A stretch of DNA of 6,545 nt from Clostridiales bacterium UBA1381 (lineage in GTDB: Bacteria > Bacillota > Clostridia > UBA1381), in contig DBQZ01000006.1 in NCBI GenBank assembly GCA_002305435.1, positions 965 to 7,509 of the forward strand. Direction: 5' to 3'. Below the pieces are notes generated by a model. It had not been told where the DNA came from, did no database searches, and saw nothing but the letters and a program-made list of their open reading frames with translations. Positions 1 to 6,545 of the stretch are shown piece by piece (positions within the stretch are counted from its first letter, which is position 1; every line of letters begins with the position of its first letter). Position numbers and translations under genes: made by a program.

Positions 1-200
1 CATGTCGGCGATAACCTGCATCTGACGCAGCAGGCAGCGTTTTTCGTATCGACGATAATAGCTGCCGGAATGTCGGAGCTTGGATATGAAACGAGCGATT
101 ATGAATACACATATAACGATATAGCAAGCGTCAGTGAGGGCAGTATCCGTGGTGAGGAAACCGGTATAAGCCGCATATACAGCGTTGAAGAGGCGAAGAA
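1..200 (+). other. C-terminal remnant of the first SGNH/GDSL esterase domain (domain within the large CDS)
   Basis: The first visible residues contain GDNLHLT followed by an amphipathic Ala-rich helix (QQAAFFVSTIIAAGMSELG). This is the block V signature of SGNH hydrolases: Asp (10-12) and His (19-21) of the catalytic triad in the DxxH arrangement, followed by the closing helix. In rhamnogalacturonan acetylesterases this block reads DxTHLxxxGA. Nucleophile block I and oxyanion blocks II and III would lie upstream of the window, so activity cannot be judged here. The right boundary is approximate. Confidence 0.75.
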
Positions 201-3200
201 GCTGATGGGCATTGAAACCGCCCCGGCGTATCCGGTTACGGTAAGCTACGATGAAAAAGCAGCAGTGCTTACGCTTAATGCAGCAGATGAGACGAAGAGC
301 GCTGATGTAATGGTAATTTCGTATAATGATGATCAAACTATGAAAAATGCAGTATTATACCCTGTGGAATTTGAAAATCAAAAGGCGGCTATAGAAGGGG
401 TTACACTTTATAGCGGCGATCGTGTTCTCGTATGGGATTCAATAGGAACTATGGTACCGAAGGCGGACGTATTCGTATATACGTCCGTCCCGGAGACGAC
501 ACCAACACCCTCCCCCACAGACGAGCCGGAAGAAGAGCTCGAGATGATATACGAGCAGGATTTCGAGGGCTTTGAAGAGGTGAGCAAGCCGGATGCGTCG
601 GTTGCTGACGGCTGGTTTTCACCGGCGGGTACGGCTTCTGTAAAAACCGACAGCGATTCAGGAATAAACCGCTATATGGCGATAACCGGCGGAAATGCTT
701 CACGTTCGGGATATTTCAACCTCAGTAAGGCGGTATCGGAGAATTTCGTATTTGAAGCAGACCTTAAGACGAACAGGACGGATCGTGTTTCAGAGTTGCA
801 GCTGGTTGAATCGCAAAGCTCGGTTTACCAGAACCACGGCGTGGAAAATACAAAGAGGTACGTGTTCACGATGGACAGGCCGAAGAATGAGGATCTGTAT
901 GTGATAAACAACGGCAAATCCGATTCCGGGCTTTCGCTTGGGGATTATAATATGCCGGCTGTAACGACAGAGAAAATTGACGGCGACCCGTGGATACACG
1001 TTAAGGTCGTGGGAAATTTCACTGAGGGCACGGTGACGGTATACGTAACCTCAAGGGACGGGAGCGTTGAATATTATAAAGGCGTGTCGGATATGAGCGA
1101 TGGCATAAGCTCGTTTTCGTGCATCCATATTTTAGGGCCGAAGGCCAACGTTGATACGTGCATTGACAATATAAAGCTGTATAAAGCGAGGGAGTCGGAT
1201 TTGGCGGTATCGTACCATGAAGTGACGATAACCTGCGGGTCGGATACGTTCGCTCAGTACGTAATAGACGGCGAAAGTGTGATAAACATTCCCGATGTTT
1301 CAGCGTACGGTGAGAATTTCGAGGGCTGGGATGTCGGCGGAACACTCTACACGAGCGAGGAGCTTTCATCTCTTGCGATAACCTCCGACTGCACGATAAC
1401 AGCGCACATAAGCGAGAATTACATTGAAGCGATAGAGAGTGTGAGCTTTAACGATTTTCCTGCCGGCGGTGAGCTTGTGATGGGATCAGATGAGAACACA
1501 CCAGCCTCTAATCCCATATCTCTTACAATAACCGGCGAACAGGGTACGAGTCTTATCAGCTCTCCTGATGAGAGGGTGGACGATTACAACGTGGAGTGGA
1601 CGTTTGACGGCTTCCGCACGCTTGACGGCAGGCCGACAGGCGAGAGCGGAAGCGCTTACTGCGAGGGTTACGCAGAGGTGGTTTCGACTGCCGAGCATAA
1701 TACGGCGGTGGATTTTACGATGAAGCGCACAGCCGCAAATTACTACGGCAGAGTAACCGCAAAGGTGACATATAACGGAAAAACGATAGAGGTATCAAGC
1801 CCTCTTGTGCTTTTGGGGGATAAAAGCTCTAAGGATATACTCCCAAAGCCTGGATATACCTCCGATTACAATAAATATGAGGACAGCTTGATAGGCTACA
1901 GCCTTTTGCAGAACGACCTTGTTTTCGGCGGCTGGCAGACGTACGGCTCAGACGGGGCGCATATGGATTTTTCAGCTGACGAGGGCGGCAAGTATCTCTC
2001 ATTCTCAAGAGACGCAAGCGGAAACTCAATGGTTGCTTATAACGAGATAGGTCAAATAGAATCTCAGACGGTATTTGAGCAGGATGTCCGTTTCGGCGTA
2101 GACGGAAGCATTTCCTATGTAGGCGGCGGTACGATGACAGCTCCCGACTCGACAGCGTTCAGCTTTGAGAAGAACGGTTCATCTCTGCTATTGAACGGCA
2201 CGACGATATACTCCGGTGCAAACAGCGGCAGCTGGTACCATATCGTCATCAACGCCGATCCCATCTCGCAGAAATGCGCTGCACGGGTGTATAATTTGTC
2301 TGAGGATTATACCGAGGCTGCGCCGATAGCCGAATCGGCTGTGATGGATTTTGTGGATTATACAGCGGGAAGCGCATACCGCATATCGCTTGCCAAGGAT
2401 AATAAGTCTACTATAGACGTAAACAATATCAGAGTATATGAGGCTGAAGTGGATGAAAATTCAATTATCATAACAGCTCCACAGACGGCTGAAATTCCCG
2501 AAAACGGCACGAGTGAGATCCGGCTGTCAGCAGCCGCAAAGACGACCGATGGCTGGGATTATATCGGTATGCCGGTGTGGAGCATAGGTGACGAGCTGGC
2601 AGAGGGCGTGTCGATAGCAAACAGCGGCGCTACAGCAACGCTTACTATAGAAAGTACAGCCCCCGCAGGAGAGCTTCCGATACAGGTAGAGGTCGGCGGA
2701 AAAACGAGAACTGTTACGATAAAGCTCGTTGGAACGAAGGACAGTATATCGTTTACGAACGCTCCGGCAGGCATCCGCTTGGGGAGCGATGGTACGTATA
2801 CATATACTGCCGTTGTGAAAAACGGGCAGGCGGAGGAAATTCCCGGACGGAGCGTAAGCTACGCTGTTACGGATGAAAACGGTACACCTATATCGCCCGA
2901 CGGTGTTCTTATCAGCGCAGACGGGATTTTAAGCGTAGGGAGCAGCGCAAAGCCACAGACCATATACGTAACCGCCTCTGCCCAAGATTCTGACGGCGGG
3001 GTTATAACACGGCGGATAAAGACGGTGCTGTATAATATGGATTTCGTGTTTGGCGAGGGAGCTGTTAGCGATACGGCAACCGTGGTTAAAGCGTCCGATG
3101 ATTACAGCGACAGCGTAGGATTCGGCGTTGACGGCGGCATGGAGGATGCCGGCGGCCTTAGCGGCGGGACTTTCCGTCTGAAGCTTGAGAAAGGCAGCGT

Positions 3201-4119
3201 ATATGAGGTGACTGCCGTATACAGCGGCTCGATCACCTGCGAGCGGATAAACTCCGACTTTACAGGCTACGTGAGAGAGAGCGACGGCTCTAAAGCCGAC
3301 GTATTTAAGACGGCGATTTTCGGTGACGATATAATGGATATAGAAATAGACGGAACGCTTAAATCCCTGTCTGTTAAGAAAGCGGAGAGAACAGAGACTG
3401 AGGAGCCGGATTGGTGGACGATAGGCGATTCAACTATCCAGCAGAACGGTTCATGGGCATATACGATAGCCTCAAGCGAGACGGACGACCTTTCAAAATA
3501 TCCGGAGCTTGATGCGGTGATAGACACCTTCCATAACAGCGGACGTGCCGGCCGCCAGCATAAGAGCTTCTATACAGAGGGGCTTTTCAACAGCATCCTG
3601 ACGCAGTTAAGACCGGGAGATGTTGTTTCTATAAGCGGTATGGGTACGAACGATTCTTCAAGCAGCTTTGAGGAGTTTAAGGAATACGACAGGATATACA
3701 TGGATGCAATAATGGACATGGGCGCTTACGTAATACTCGGCTCATACACCCCCTCAGGCAATTACGGCGAGACGGAGGGCAAGGTCTATGATGCTGATAC
3801 TATGACGTTTAAGGGTATGCGCACAAATTCCTACGACCGTGCTATTCGTGAGCTGTACGAGGAAAATAAAGATAACCCCATGGTTCTCGGCTTCCTTGAT
3901 ATAGGGAAGATGTCCGATGATAAGATGACGGCTGATGTGCAGAAGGTATATGCAGAGACCTCCGGCACAGAAGAGCAAAAGCGTGCGGCAGCAAATGCAA
4001 GGGCTGAGGAAATGATGCTTTGGTGGCGTGATTACAACCACTATAACGCCAACTTCTCAAACTATATTCTGCCCGATATAACAGCCGCAGCGGCTGCTTT
4101 GATAGCACCGATAAGCTAA
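1..4119 (+). CDS. Large secreted modular carbohydrate esterase with two SGNH (rhamnogalacturonan acetylesterase-like) domains, 5' partial
   Basis: The frame is open from base 1, so the true start, any signal peptide and most of the first catalytic domain lie off the left edge. The ATG at 70 is internal. 1372 residues are visible, ending at TAA 4117-4119. Modules in order (nt, approximate): tail of an SGNH esterase with GDNLHLT (1-200); small beta domain ending VLVWDSIGTMVP, a type common in clostridial pectinases (200-480); linker TPTPSPT then acidic residues (481-540); LamG/concanavalin-like module ending IDNIKLYKA (544-1188); beta-grasp InlB-repeat-like module with FEGW (1201-1440); Ig-like (1441-1833); second LamG-like module ending VNNIRVYEAE (1855-2448); two Ig-like modules (2449-3036); YesT-type N-terminal accessory domain (3037-3390); complete SGNH esterase (3409-4116). 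The likely role is extracellular deacetylation of pectin, probably rhamnogalacturonan. Family assignment is good for the catalytic ends; the substrate is inferred. No LPXTG, dockerin or SLH module is seen at the C-terminus, so any anchor must be upstream. Confidence 0.88.
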   Translation, partial: HVGDNLHLTQQAAFFVSTIIAAGMSELGYETSDYEYTYNDIASVSEGSIRGEETGISRIYSVEEAKKLMGIETAPAYPVTVSYDEKAAVLTLNAADETKSADVMVISYNDDQTMKNAVLYPVEFENQKAAIEGVTLYSGDRVLVWDSIGTMVPKADVFVYTSVPETTPTPSPTDEPEEELEMIYEQDFEGFEEVSKPDASVADGWFSPAGTASVKTDSDSGINRYMAITGGNASRSGYFNLSKAVSENFVFEADLKTNRTDRVSELQLVESQSSVYQNHGVENTKRYVFTMDRPKNEDLYVINNGKSDSGLSLGDYNMPAVTTEKIDGDPWIHVKVVGNFTEGTVTVYVTSRDGSVEYYKGVSDMSDGISSFSCIHILGPKANVDTCIDNIKLYKARESDLAVSYHEVTITCGSDTFAQYVIDGESVINIPDVSAYGENFEGWDVGGTLYTSEELSSLAITSDCTITAHISENYIEAIESVSFNDFPAGGELVMGSDENTPASNPISLTITGEQGTSLISSPDERVDDYNVEWTFDGFRTLDGRPTGESGSAYCEGYAEVVSTAEHNTAVDFTMKRTAANYYGRVTAKVTYNGKTIEVSSPLVLLGDKSSKDILPKPGYTSDYNKYEDSLIGYSLLQNDLVFGGWQTYGSDGAHMDFSADEGGKYLSFSRDASGNSMVAYNEIGQIESQTVFEQDVRFGVDGSISYVGGGTMTAPDSTAFSFEKNGSSLLLNGTTIYSGANSGSWYHIVINADPISQKCAARVYNLSEDYTEAAPIAESAVMDFVDYTAGSAYRISLAKDNKSTIDVNNIRVYEAEVDENSIIITAPQTAEIPENGTSEIRLSAAAKTTDGWDYIGMPVWSIGDELAEGVSIANSGATATLTIESTAPAGELPIQVEVGGKTRTVTIKLVGTKDSISFTNAPAGIRLGSDGTYTYTAVVKNGQAEEIPGRSVSYAVTDENGTPISPDGVLISADGILSVGSSAKPQTIYVTASAQDSDGGVITRRIKTVLYNMDFVFGEGAVSDTATVVKASDDYSDSVGFGVDGGMEDAGGLSGGTFRLKLEKGSVYEVTAVYSGSITCERINSDFTGYVRESDGSKADVFKTAIFGDDIMDIEIDGTLKSLSVKKAERTETEEPDWWTIGDSTIQQNGSWAYTIASSETDDLSKYPELDAVIDTFHNSGRAGRQHKSFYTEGLFNSILTQLRPGDVVSISGMGTNDSSSSFEEFKEYDRIYMDAIMDMGAYVILGSYTPSGNYGETEGKVYDADTMTFKGMRTNSYDRAIRELYEENKDNPMVLGFLDIGKMSDDKMTADVQKVYAETSGTEEQKRAAANARAEEMMLWWRDYNHYNANFSNYILPDITAAAAALIAPIS
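3409..4116 (+). other. C-terminal SGNH esterase domain, rhamnogalacturonan acetylesterase-like (domain within the large CDS)
   Basis: All four SGNH blocks are visible. Block I is WWTIGDSTIQ with the nucleophile Ser at 3430-3432. Block II is NSGRAGRQHKSFYTEG, matching the GRSxxSF...EG region of CE12 enzymes, with the probable oxyanion Gly at 3550-3552. Block III is GTND with Asn at 3649-3651, preceded by LRPGDVVSISG, as in LKPGDYVxIQFGHND. Block V is DYNH with Asp 4030-4032 and His 4039-4041, followed by an Ala-rich closing helix. The length, about 236 residues, fits the family. Departures from consensus are GRQ for GRS, GTND for GHND and DYNHYN for DxTHLN. The triad and oxyanion residues appear present, so it is probably active, but its substrate range may differ. 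The preceding FVFGEG...YSDSVGFGVDG module resembles the N-terminal beta domain of YesT-type enzymes. Confidence 0.8.
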
Positions 4120-4123
4120 AAAA

Positions 4124-4155
4124 GACCGCCCTCAATTACGGGGGCGGTTCTTTTT
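4124..4155. terminator. Bidirectional intrinsic terminator between convergent genes
   Basis: An inverted repeat, GACCGCCC (4124-4131) with GGGCGGTT (4142-4149, one G-T wobble), encloses a 10-base spacer that can pair two bases further, leaving the loop AATTAC. A T run (4151-4155) follows on the plus strand and an A run (4118-4123) precedes it, giving a U-tract on both strands. It sits 4 bases after the esterase stop codon and 11 bases after the transporter stop on the minus strand, so it can end both converging transcripts. Confidence 0.85.
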
Positions 4156-4160
4156 ATCAG

Positions 4161-5027
4161 TTAAGCATGGGCTTTTTTCAGATTCATCATTGCCATCCAT
4201 ACGGACACTCCGCAGATGACGGCGTAGCCGAGGATGCTCCAACCGTCGGGCACCTGACCGAACAGGAAGAAGCCGAGCGAGGAGGAGAAGATTATCTGCG
4301 TATAGTCGAACACCGATATTTCCCTTGCAGGGGCGCAGGAATAAGCGGCGGTTATCGTGAACTGGCCGCCCGCTGCGGCAAGGCCTGCCATTAAAAGGAA
4401 GCCAAGCTGCCACAGCTCCATTGGATGGTAGAAAAACACCATATAAGGAAGTGTCACAACGCAGGAAAAGGCGGAGAAGAAGAACACGATAAACGGGCCT
4501 CGCTCACCCTGCCCCGAGAGCTTGCGCACGAAAGTATAGGCGATACCTGCACCCATGCCCCCGGCAAAGCCGACAAGCGAGGGGAGGGTTTGCGAAAGCG
4601 CACTGCCCGAGGGTTTTATGACGAACAGGCTTCCGATAAAAGCAATTGCTACCGCCGCCAGCTGATACGGGCGGATTTTCTCTTTTAAAAGGAAGAACGA
4701 GAACACAACCGCAAAAAACGGCGACAGCTTATTTAGTATTGAAGCGTCCGCAAGCACCAATCTGTCAACGGCGTAGAAGTTGCACAAAAGCCCTATCGTG
4801 CCGAAAAAAGCACGGCAGAAAAGGTCGGGCAGGTTTTTGGTGTTGAAGCGGAATTTTTCTTTTGAGCGCAAAAGCACGGATGTAGAAAATATCAGAGCCA
4901 CGAAATTGCGGAAAAAGCTTTTCTGTATAGACGGCAGATCACCTGCCAAACGTACAAAGGCGCTCATGCACGCAAAGCAGAACGCCGAAAGTATGATAAA
5001 GATTATTCCCTGAAGCTTTTTGCTCAT
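4161..5027 (-). CDS. EamA/DMT-superfamily transporter, 10 TM
   Basis: A 288-residue polytopic membrane protein with the two-repeat layout of EamA permeases. Hydrophobic segments lie near residues 7-25, 36-54, 69-87, 93-114, 121-138, 150-167, 178-200, 207-228, 241-257 and 263-281. Family marks are the first-helix start (LQGIIFIILSAFCFACMSAF), Arg-Asn in helix 2 (FFRNFVAL), ADASILNKLSPFFAVVFSFFLLKEK closing repeat 1, and the matching FDYTQIIFSSSLGFFLFGQ in repeat 2. It acts in the cytoplasmic membrane as a probable metabolite or drug permease; the substrate cannot be read from sequence. The ATG start is supported by AGGGGGA 7 bases upstream and by the ATGA overlap with the preceding transporter gene, suggesting coupled translation. 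It is the last gene of the murC operon and ends just before the shared terminator. It differs clearly from its neighbour and is not a recent duplicate. Confidence 0.9.
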   Translation of the reverse strand: MSKKLQGIIFIILSAFCFACMSAFVRLAGDLPSIQKSFFRNFVALIFSTSVLLRSKEKFRFNTKNLPDLFCRAFFGTIGLLCNFYAVDRLVLADASILNKLSPFFAVVFSFFLLKEKIRPYQLAAVAIAFIGSLFVIKPSGSALSQTLPSLVGFAGGMGAGIAYTFVRKLSGQGERGPFIVFFFSAFSCVVTLPYMVFFYHPMELWQLGFLLMAGLAAAGGQFTITAAYSCAPAREISVFDYTQIIFSSSLGFFLFGQVPDGWSILGYAVICGVSVWMAMMNLKKAHA

Positions 5028-5935
5028 TTTGCAGTCCCCCTGTTAGTTATGATAATTCCGGCGCAAACGAGTACGAGTGAAATCAGGTATCGGAGCCGGA
5101 GGATGTCCTCGCCCAAAAGCAGGGAGGACAAAAGCGTCCCGGTTACGGGTATTACGAAATTGTATACGGCTATGGAGCTTAGCGGCCGGTATTTTAGGAG
5201 CATATTCCAAAGCGTAAAGGCGGCTGATGACAAAAACGCAAGGTATAAAAGCGACAACACCCCGCCGATTCCGCCGTACGAAAGGCGGCCTCCGCTGAAA
5301 AATCCGACAGCGCAAAGAAGTATGCCGCCAAGGAGCATATTCCAGCCGGTTACGGATATTGGGGTATCATATACTGATGCCTTCCGGGATATAAGCCCGC
5401 CGATAACGAAGCAGCAGGCTGCGATAAAGATAAAGCCCTCGCCGAAAAATGAAAAACCGGCATGGCCGCCGGCGGCTGCGGCTGTAAGCACGCCTAAAAA
5501 GCCGAGTACACAGCCGATGGCTTTCGGTACGGTTATCCGTTCGTCCTTATAGATGAAAGGGGCGAGGATAACGGCGATAAACGTTGTCGAGGAGTTTACT
5601 ATCGAACCGTTTGTGCCGCTCGTATGGGCAAGGCCGATGTAGAAAAATATGTATTGTACGGCTGTATATATAAGGGCGAGCAGGAGGACGTTTGGGAGGT
5701 TTTCCCTCTTTATCCGTGGGAAAGACCGTCCGGCGGCAGCTCCGAAAATAAGCACGGCAAGTCCGGCAAGCGAAAACCTCAGTCCGGCAAATAAAAGCTG
5801 GCTTTGCCAGTCGGAGCTTCCTACAGAAAAAGCGGCGTATCCGAGCTTAATGCCTGGATACGCACTTCCCCAGAGAATATTGCAGATAATGGCGGCAAAA
5901 ACCGCCCCTTTTGCTGATTTAAATATGTTTTTCAC
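5024..5935 (-). CDS. EamA/DMT-superfamily transporter, 10 TM, GTG start
   Basis: A 303-residue polytopic membrane protein, the usual length for an EamA permease. Hydrophobic segments lie near residues 9-28, 47-67, 80-102, 108-129, 137-156, 163-183, 194-214, 222-246, 254-274 and 281-298. Family marks are CNILWGSAYPGIK in helix 1, FAGLRFSLAGL in helix 2, IVNSSTTFIAVILAPFIYKDE at the end of repeat 1 and YNFVIPVTGTLLSSLLLGE at the end of repeat 2. Substrate unknown. The start is GTG (5935-5933), inside the end of murC; GAGAGGA 8 bases upstream supports it, and the first hydrophobic helix begins about 9 residues later, as is typical. It overlaps murC by 17 bp, and its TGA overlaps the next gene's ATG (ATGA), so the three genes are very likely co-transcribed and translationally coupled. 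Confidence 0.9.
   Translation of the reverse strand: MKNIFKSAKGAVFAAIICNILWGSAYPGIKLGYAAFSVGSSDWQSQLLFAGLRFSLAGLAVLIFGAAAGRSFPRIKRENLPNVLLLALIYTAVQYIFFYIGLAHTSGTNGSIVNSSTTFIAVILAPFIYKDERITVPKAIGCVLGFLGVLTAAAAGGHAGFSFFGEGFIFIAACCFVIGGLISRKASVYDTPISVTGWNMLLGGILLCAVGFFSGGRLSYGGIGGVLSLLYLAFLSSAAFTLWNMLLKYRPLSSIAVYNFVIPVTGTLLSSLLLGEDILRLRYLISLVLVCAGIIITNRGTAK
5035..5041 (-). promoter_or_regulatory. Ribosome binding site of the distal EamA transporter
   Basis: The minus strand reads AGGGGGA, then 7 bases, then ATG (5027-5025). This lies inside the end of the upstream transporter gene and fixes the start at the ATGA overlap. Confidence 0.7.
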
Positions 5936-6545
5936 CGCAAAGATCCTCTCCGATTTCCACTACATTTCCGGCTCCCATTGTAAGGAGAAGCTCTCCGGGC
6001 TTAAGCTCCTTGCGCAAAAGCTCCTCAGCTTCTGAAAAGCTCCTGCAGTATCTTGTATGGACGCCGCGCTCGGCAATCGCACGAGCTAAGTCCTCAGACC
6101 GTGTCTTGCCGTCGTACTGCTCACGGGCGGCGTAGATGTCAACAAGTATCAGCTCGTCAACATTATCGAAGGCGCTGACGAACTCATCCCACAGCGTGCG
6201 GGTTCTGGTGTATGTGTGCGGCTGGAATACGCACCATACCTTGTTGTAACCGGAGCTGCGCACAGCCTTTAGTGTGGCTGCAATTTCGGTTGGGTGATGG
6301 GCGTAGTCGTCTATTATTTCAGCCCCGTTTATAAAGCCCTTGTGCTCAAAACGGCGGTGTGTGCCGTGAAACTCCTCAATGCCGGCGGCTGCTTTTTCAA
6401 GGTCAGCTCCCATGAGGTCGCATACGGCTATAGCGGCGATGGCGTTTAAAACGTTGTGTTCGCCGGGGACGCTCAGTTTTAGGTGACAGAGCTTTTTGTC
6501 GTTATGGTAAACGTCAAAGCGGGCAAGTCCTTTTTCGTATTCGGG
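5919..6545 (-). CDS. murC: UDP-N-acetylmuramate--L-alanine ligase MurC, C-terminal part (5' partial)
   Basis: The frame is open to the window edge. 208 residues are visible, about the C-terminal 45% of a roughly 450-residue MurC. The ATG at 6413 is internal; the reading continues upstream through PGEHNVLNAIAAIAV, the Mur-ligase substrate/ATP-domain motif (His codon 6456-6458). MurC-specific marks are GTHRRFEHKG (6336-6365), DDYAHHPTE (6285-6311), FQPHTYTRT (6201-6227), IYAARE (6120-6137) and the closing TMGAGNV (5961-5981). The enzyme adds L-alanine to UDP-MurNAc with ATP in the cytoplasm, the first amino-acid step of peptidoglycan stem-peptide synthesis. The visible part covers the end of the central ATPase domain and the complete C-terminal domain, with no frameshift or missing motif. 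Its last 17 bases overlap the start of the downstream transporter gene. Confidence 0.96.
   Translation of the reverse strand, partial: PEYEKGLARFDVYHNDKKLCHLKLSVPGEHNVLNAIAAIAVCDLMGADLEKAAAGIEEFHGTHRRFEHKGFINGAEIIDDYAHHPTEIAATLKAVRSSGYNKVWCVFQPHTYTRTRTLWDEFVSAFDNVDELILVDIYAAREQYDGKTRSEDLARAIAERGVHTRYCRSFSEAEELLRKELKPGELLLTMGAGNVVEIGEDLCGEKHI
5944..5950 (-). promoter_or_regulatory. Ribosome binding site deciding the GTG start of the proximal EamA transporter
   Basis: The minus strand reads GAGAGGA, then 8 bases, then GTG (5935-5933). The site lies within the murC coding region and supports the GTG as the real start despite the 17-bp overlap. Confidence 0.7.

Noticed and set aside
70..72. ATG at 70 as the start of the large plus-strand gene
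   Set aside because: The same frame is open back to base 1 and encodes the catalytic DxxH block of an SGNH domain just upstream, so the ATG is internal.
3754..4135. Minus-strand open frames opposite the C-terminal esterase domain
   Set aside because: They run antisense across the catalytic SGNH domain and partly over the terminator; the compositions look random and the opposite strand has clear family motifs.
4132..4413. Minus-strand open frame of 93 codons overlapping the end of the distal transporter
   Set aside because: It is in a different frame of the same strand as the EamA gene, starts inside it and reads through the terminator hairpin; the EamA frame has the membrane-protein signature.
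5049..5552. Plus-strand open frame of 167 codons opposite the first transporter gene
   Set aside because: It is antisense to a clear EamA gene, is rich in Pro, Arg, Lys and Ser with no recognisable domain, and is the kind of frame left open by the codon bias of the real gene.
5649..6035. Plus-strand open frame of 128 codons spanning the murC-transporter junction
   Set aside because: It lies antisense to two well-supported genes and its translation shows no family features.
6411..6413. ATG (minus strand) at 6413 as the start of murC
   Set aside because: The frame continues to the window edge and encodes the conserved GEHNVLN motif upstream, so the real start is outside the window.

Overview
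The window looks like a piece of a Gram-positive Clostridia genome, probably a gut or rumen plant-polysaccharide degrader of the Oscillospirales/Monoglobales type. This is inferred from a very large modular secreted carbohydrate esterase with a Thr/Pro-rich linker, the moderate GC content by eye, AGGGGGA-type ribosome binding sites and compact operons with overlapping genes. No taxonomic marker allows a firmer placement.

Plus strand, 1-4119: one open frame enters from the left edge and encodes the last 1372 residues of a multidomain extracellular protein. It opens with the C-terminal tail of one SGNH/GDSL esterase domain (Asp-x-x-His block). This is followed by a small beta domain, a TPTPSPT linker, two laminin-G/concanavalin-like modules, a beta-grasp (InlB-repeat-like) module, several Ig-like modules and a YesT-type accessory domain. 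It ends with a complete second SGNH esterase domain of the rhamnogalacturonan acetylesterase (CE12-like) kind. The protein therefore probably carries two esterase domains at opposite ends of a long binding scaffold and removes acetyl groups from pectin-type polysaccharides outside the cell.

Middle, 4120-4160: the two gene sets converge on a GC-rich hairpin flanked by A and T runs, a likely bidirectional terminator.

Minus strand, 6545-4161: an apparent operon reads right to left. It starts with the C-terminal half of murC (UDP-N-acetylmuramate--L-alanine ligase, truncated by the window edge), followed by two different 10-TM EamA/DMT-family transporters. The junctions are overlaps of 17 bp (murC into a GTG-started transporter) and 4 bp (ATGA), so translation is probably coupled. 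The link between cell-wall synthesis and these transporters is by position only; their substrates cannot be read from the sequence.

No RNA genes, CRISPR array, insertion sequence or phage feature was seen. No intergenic stretch exceeds about 50 bases.
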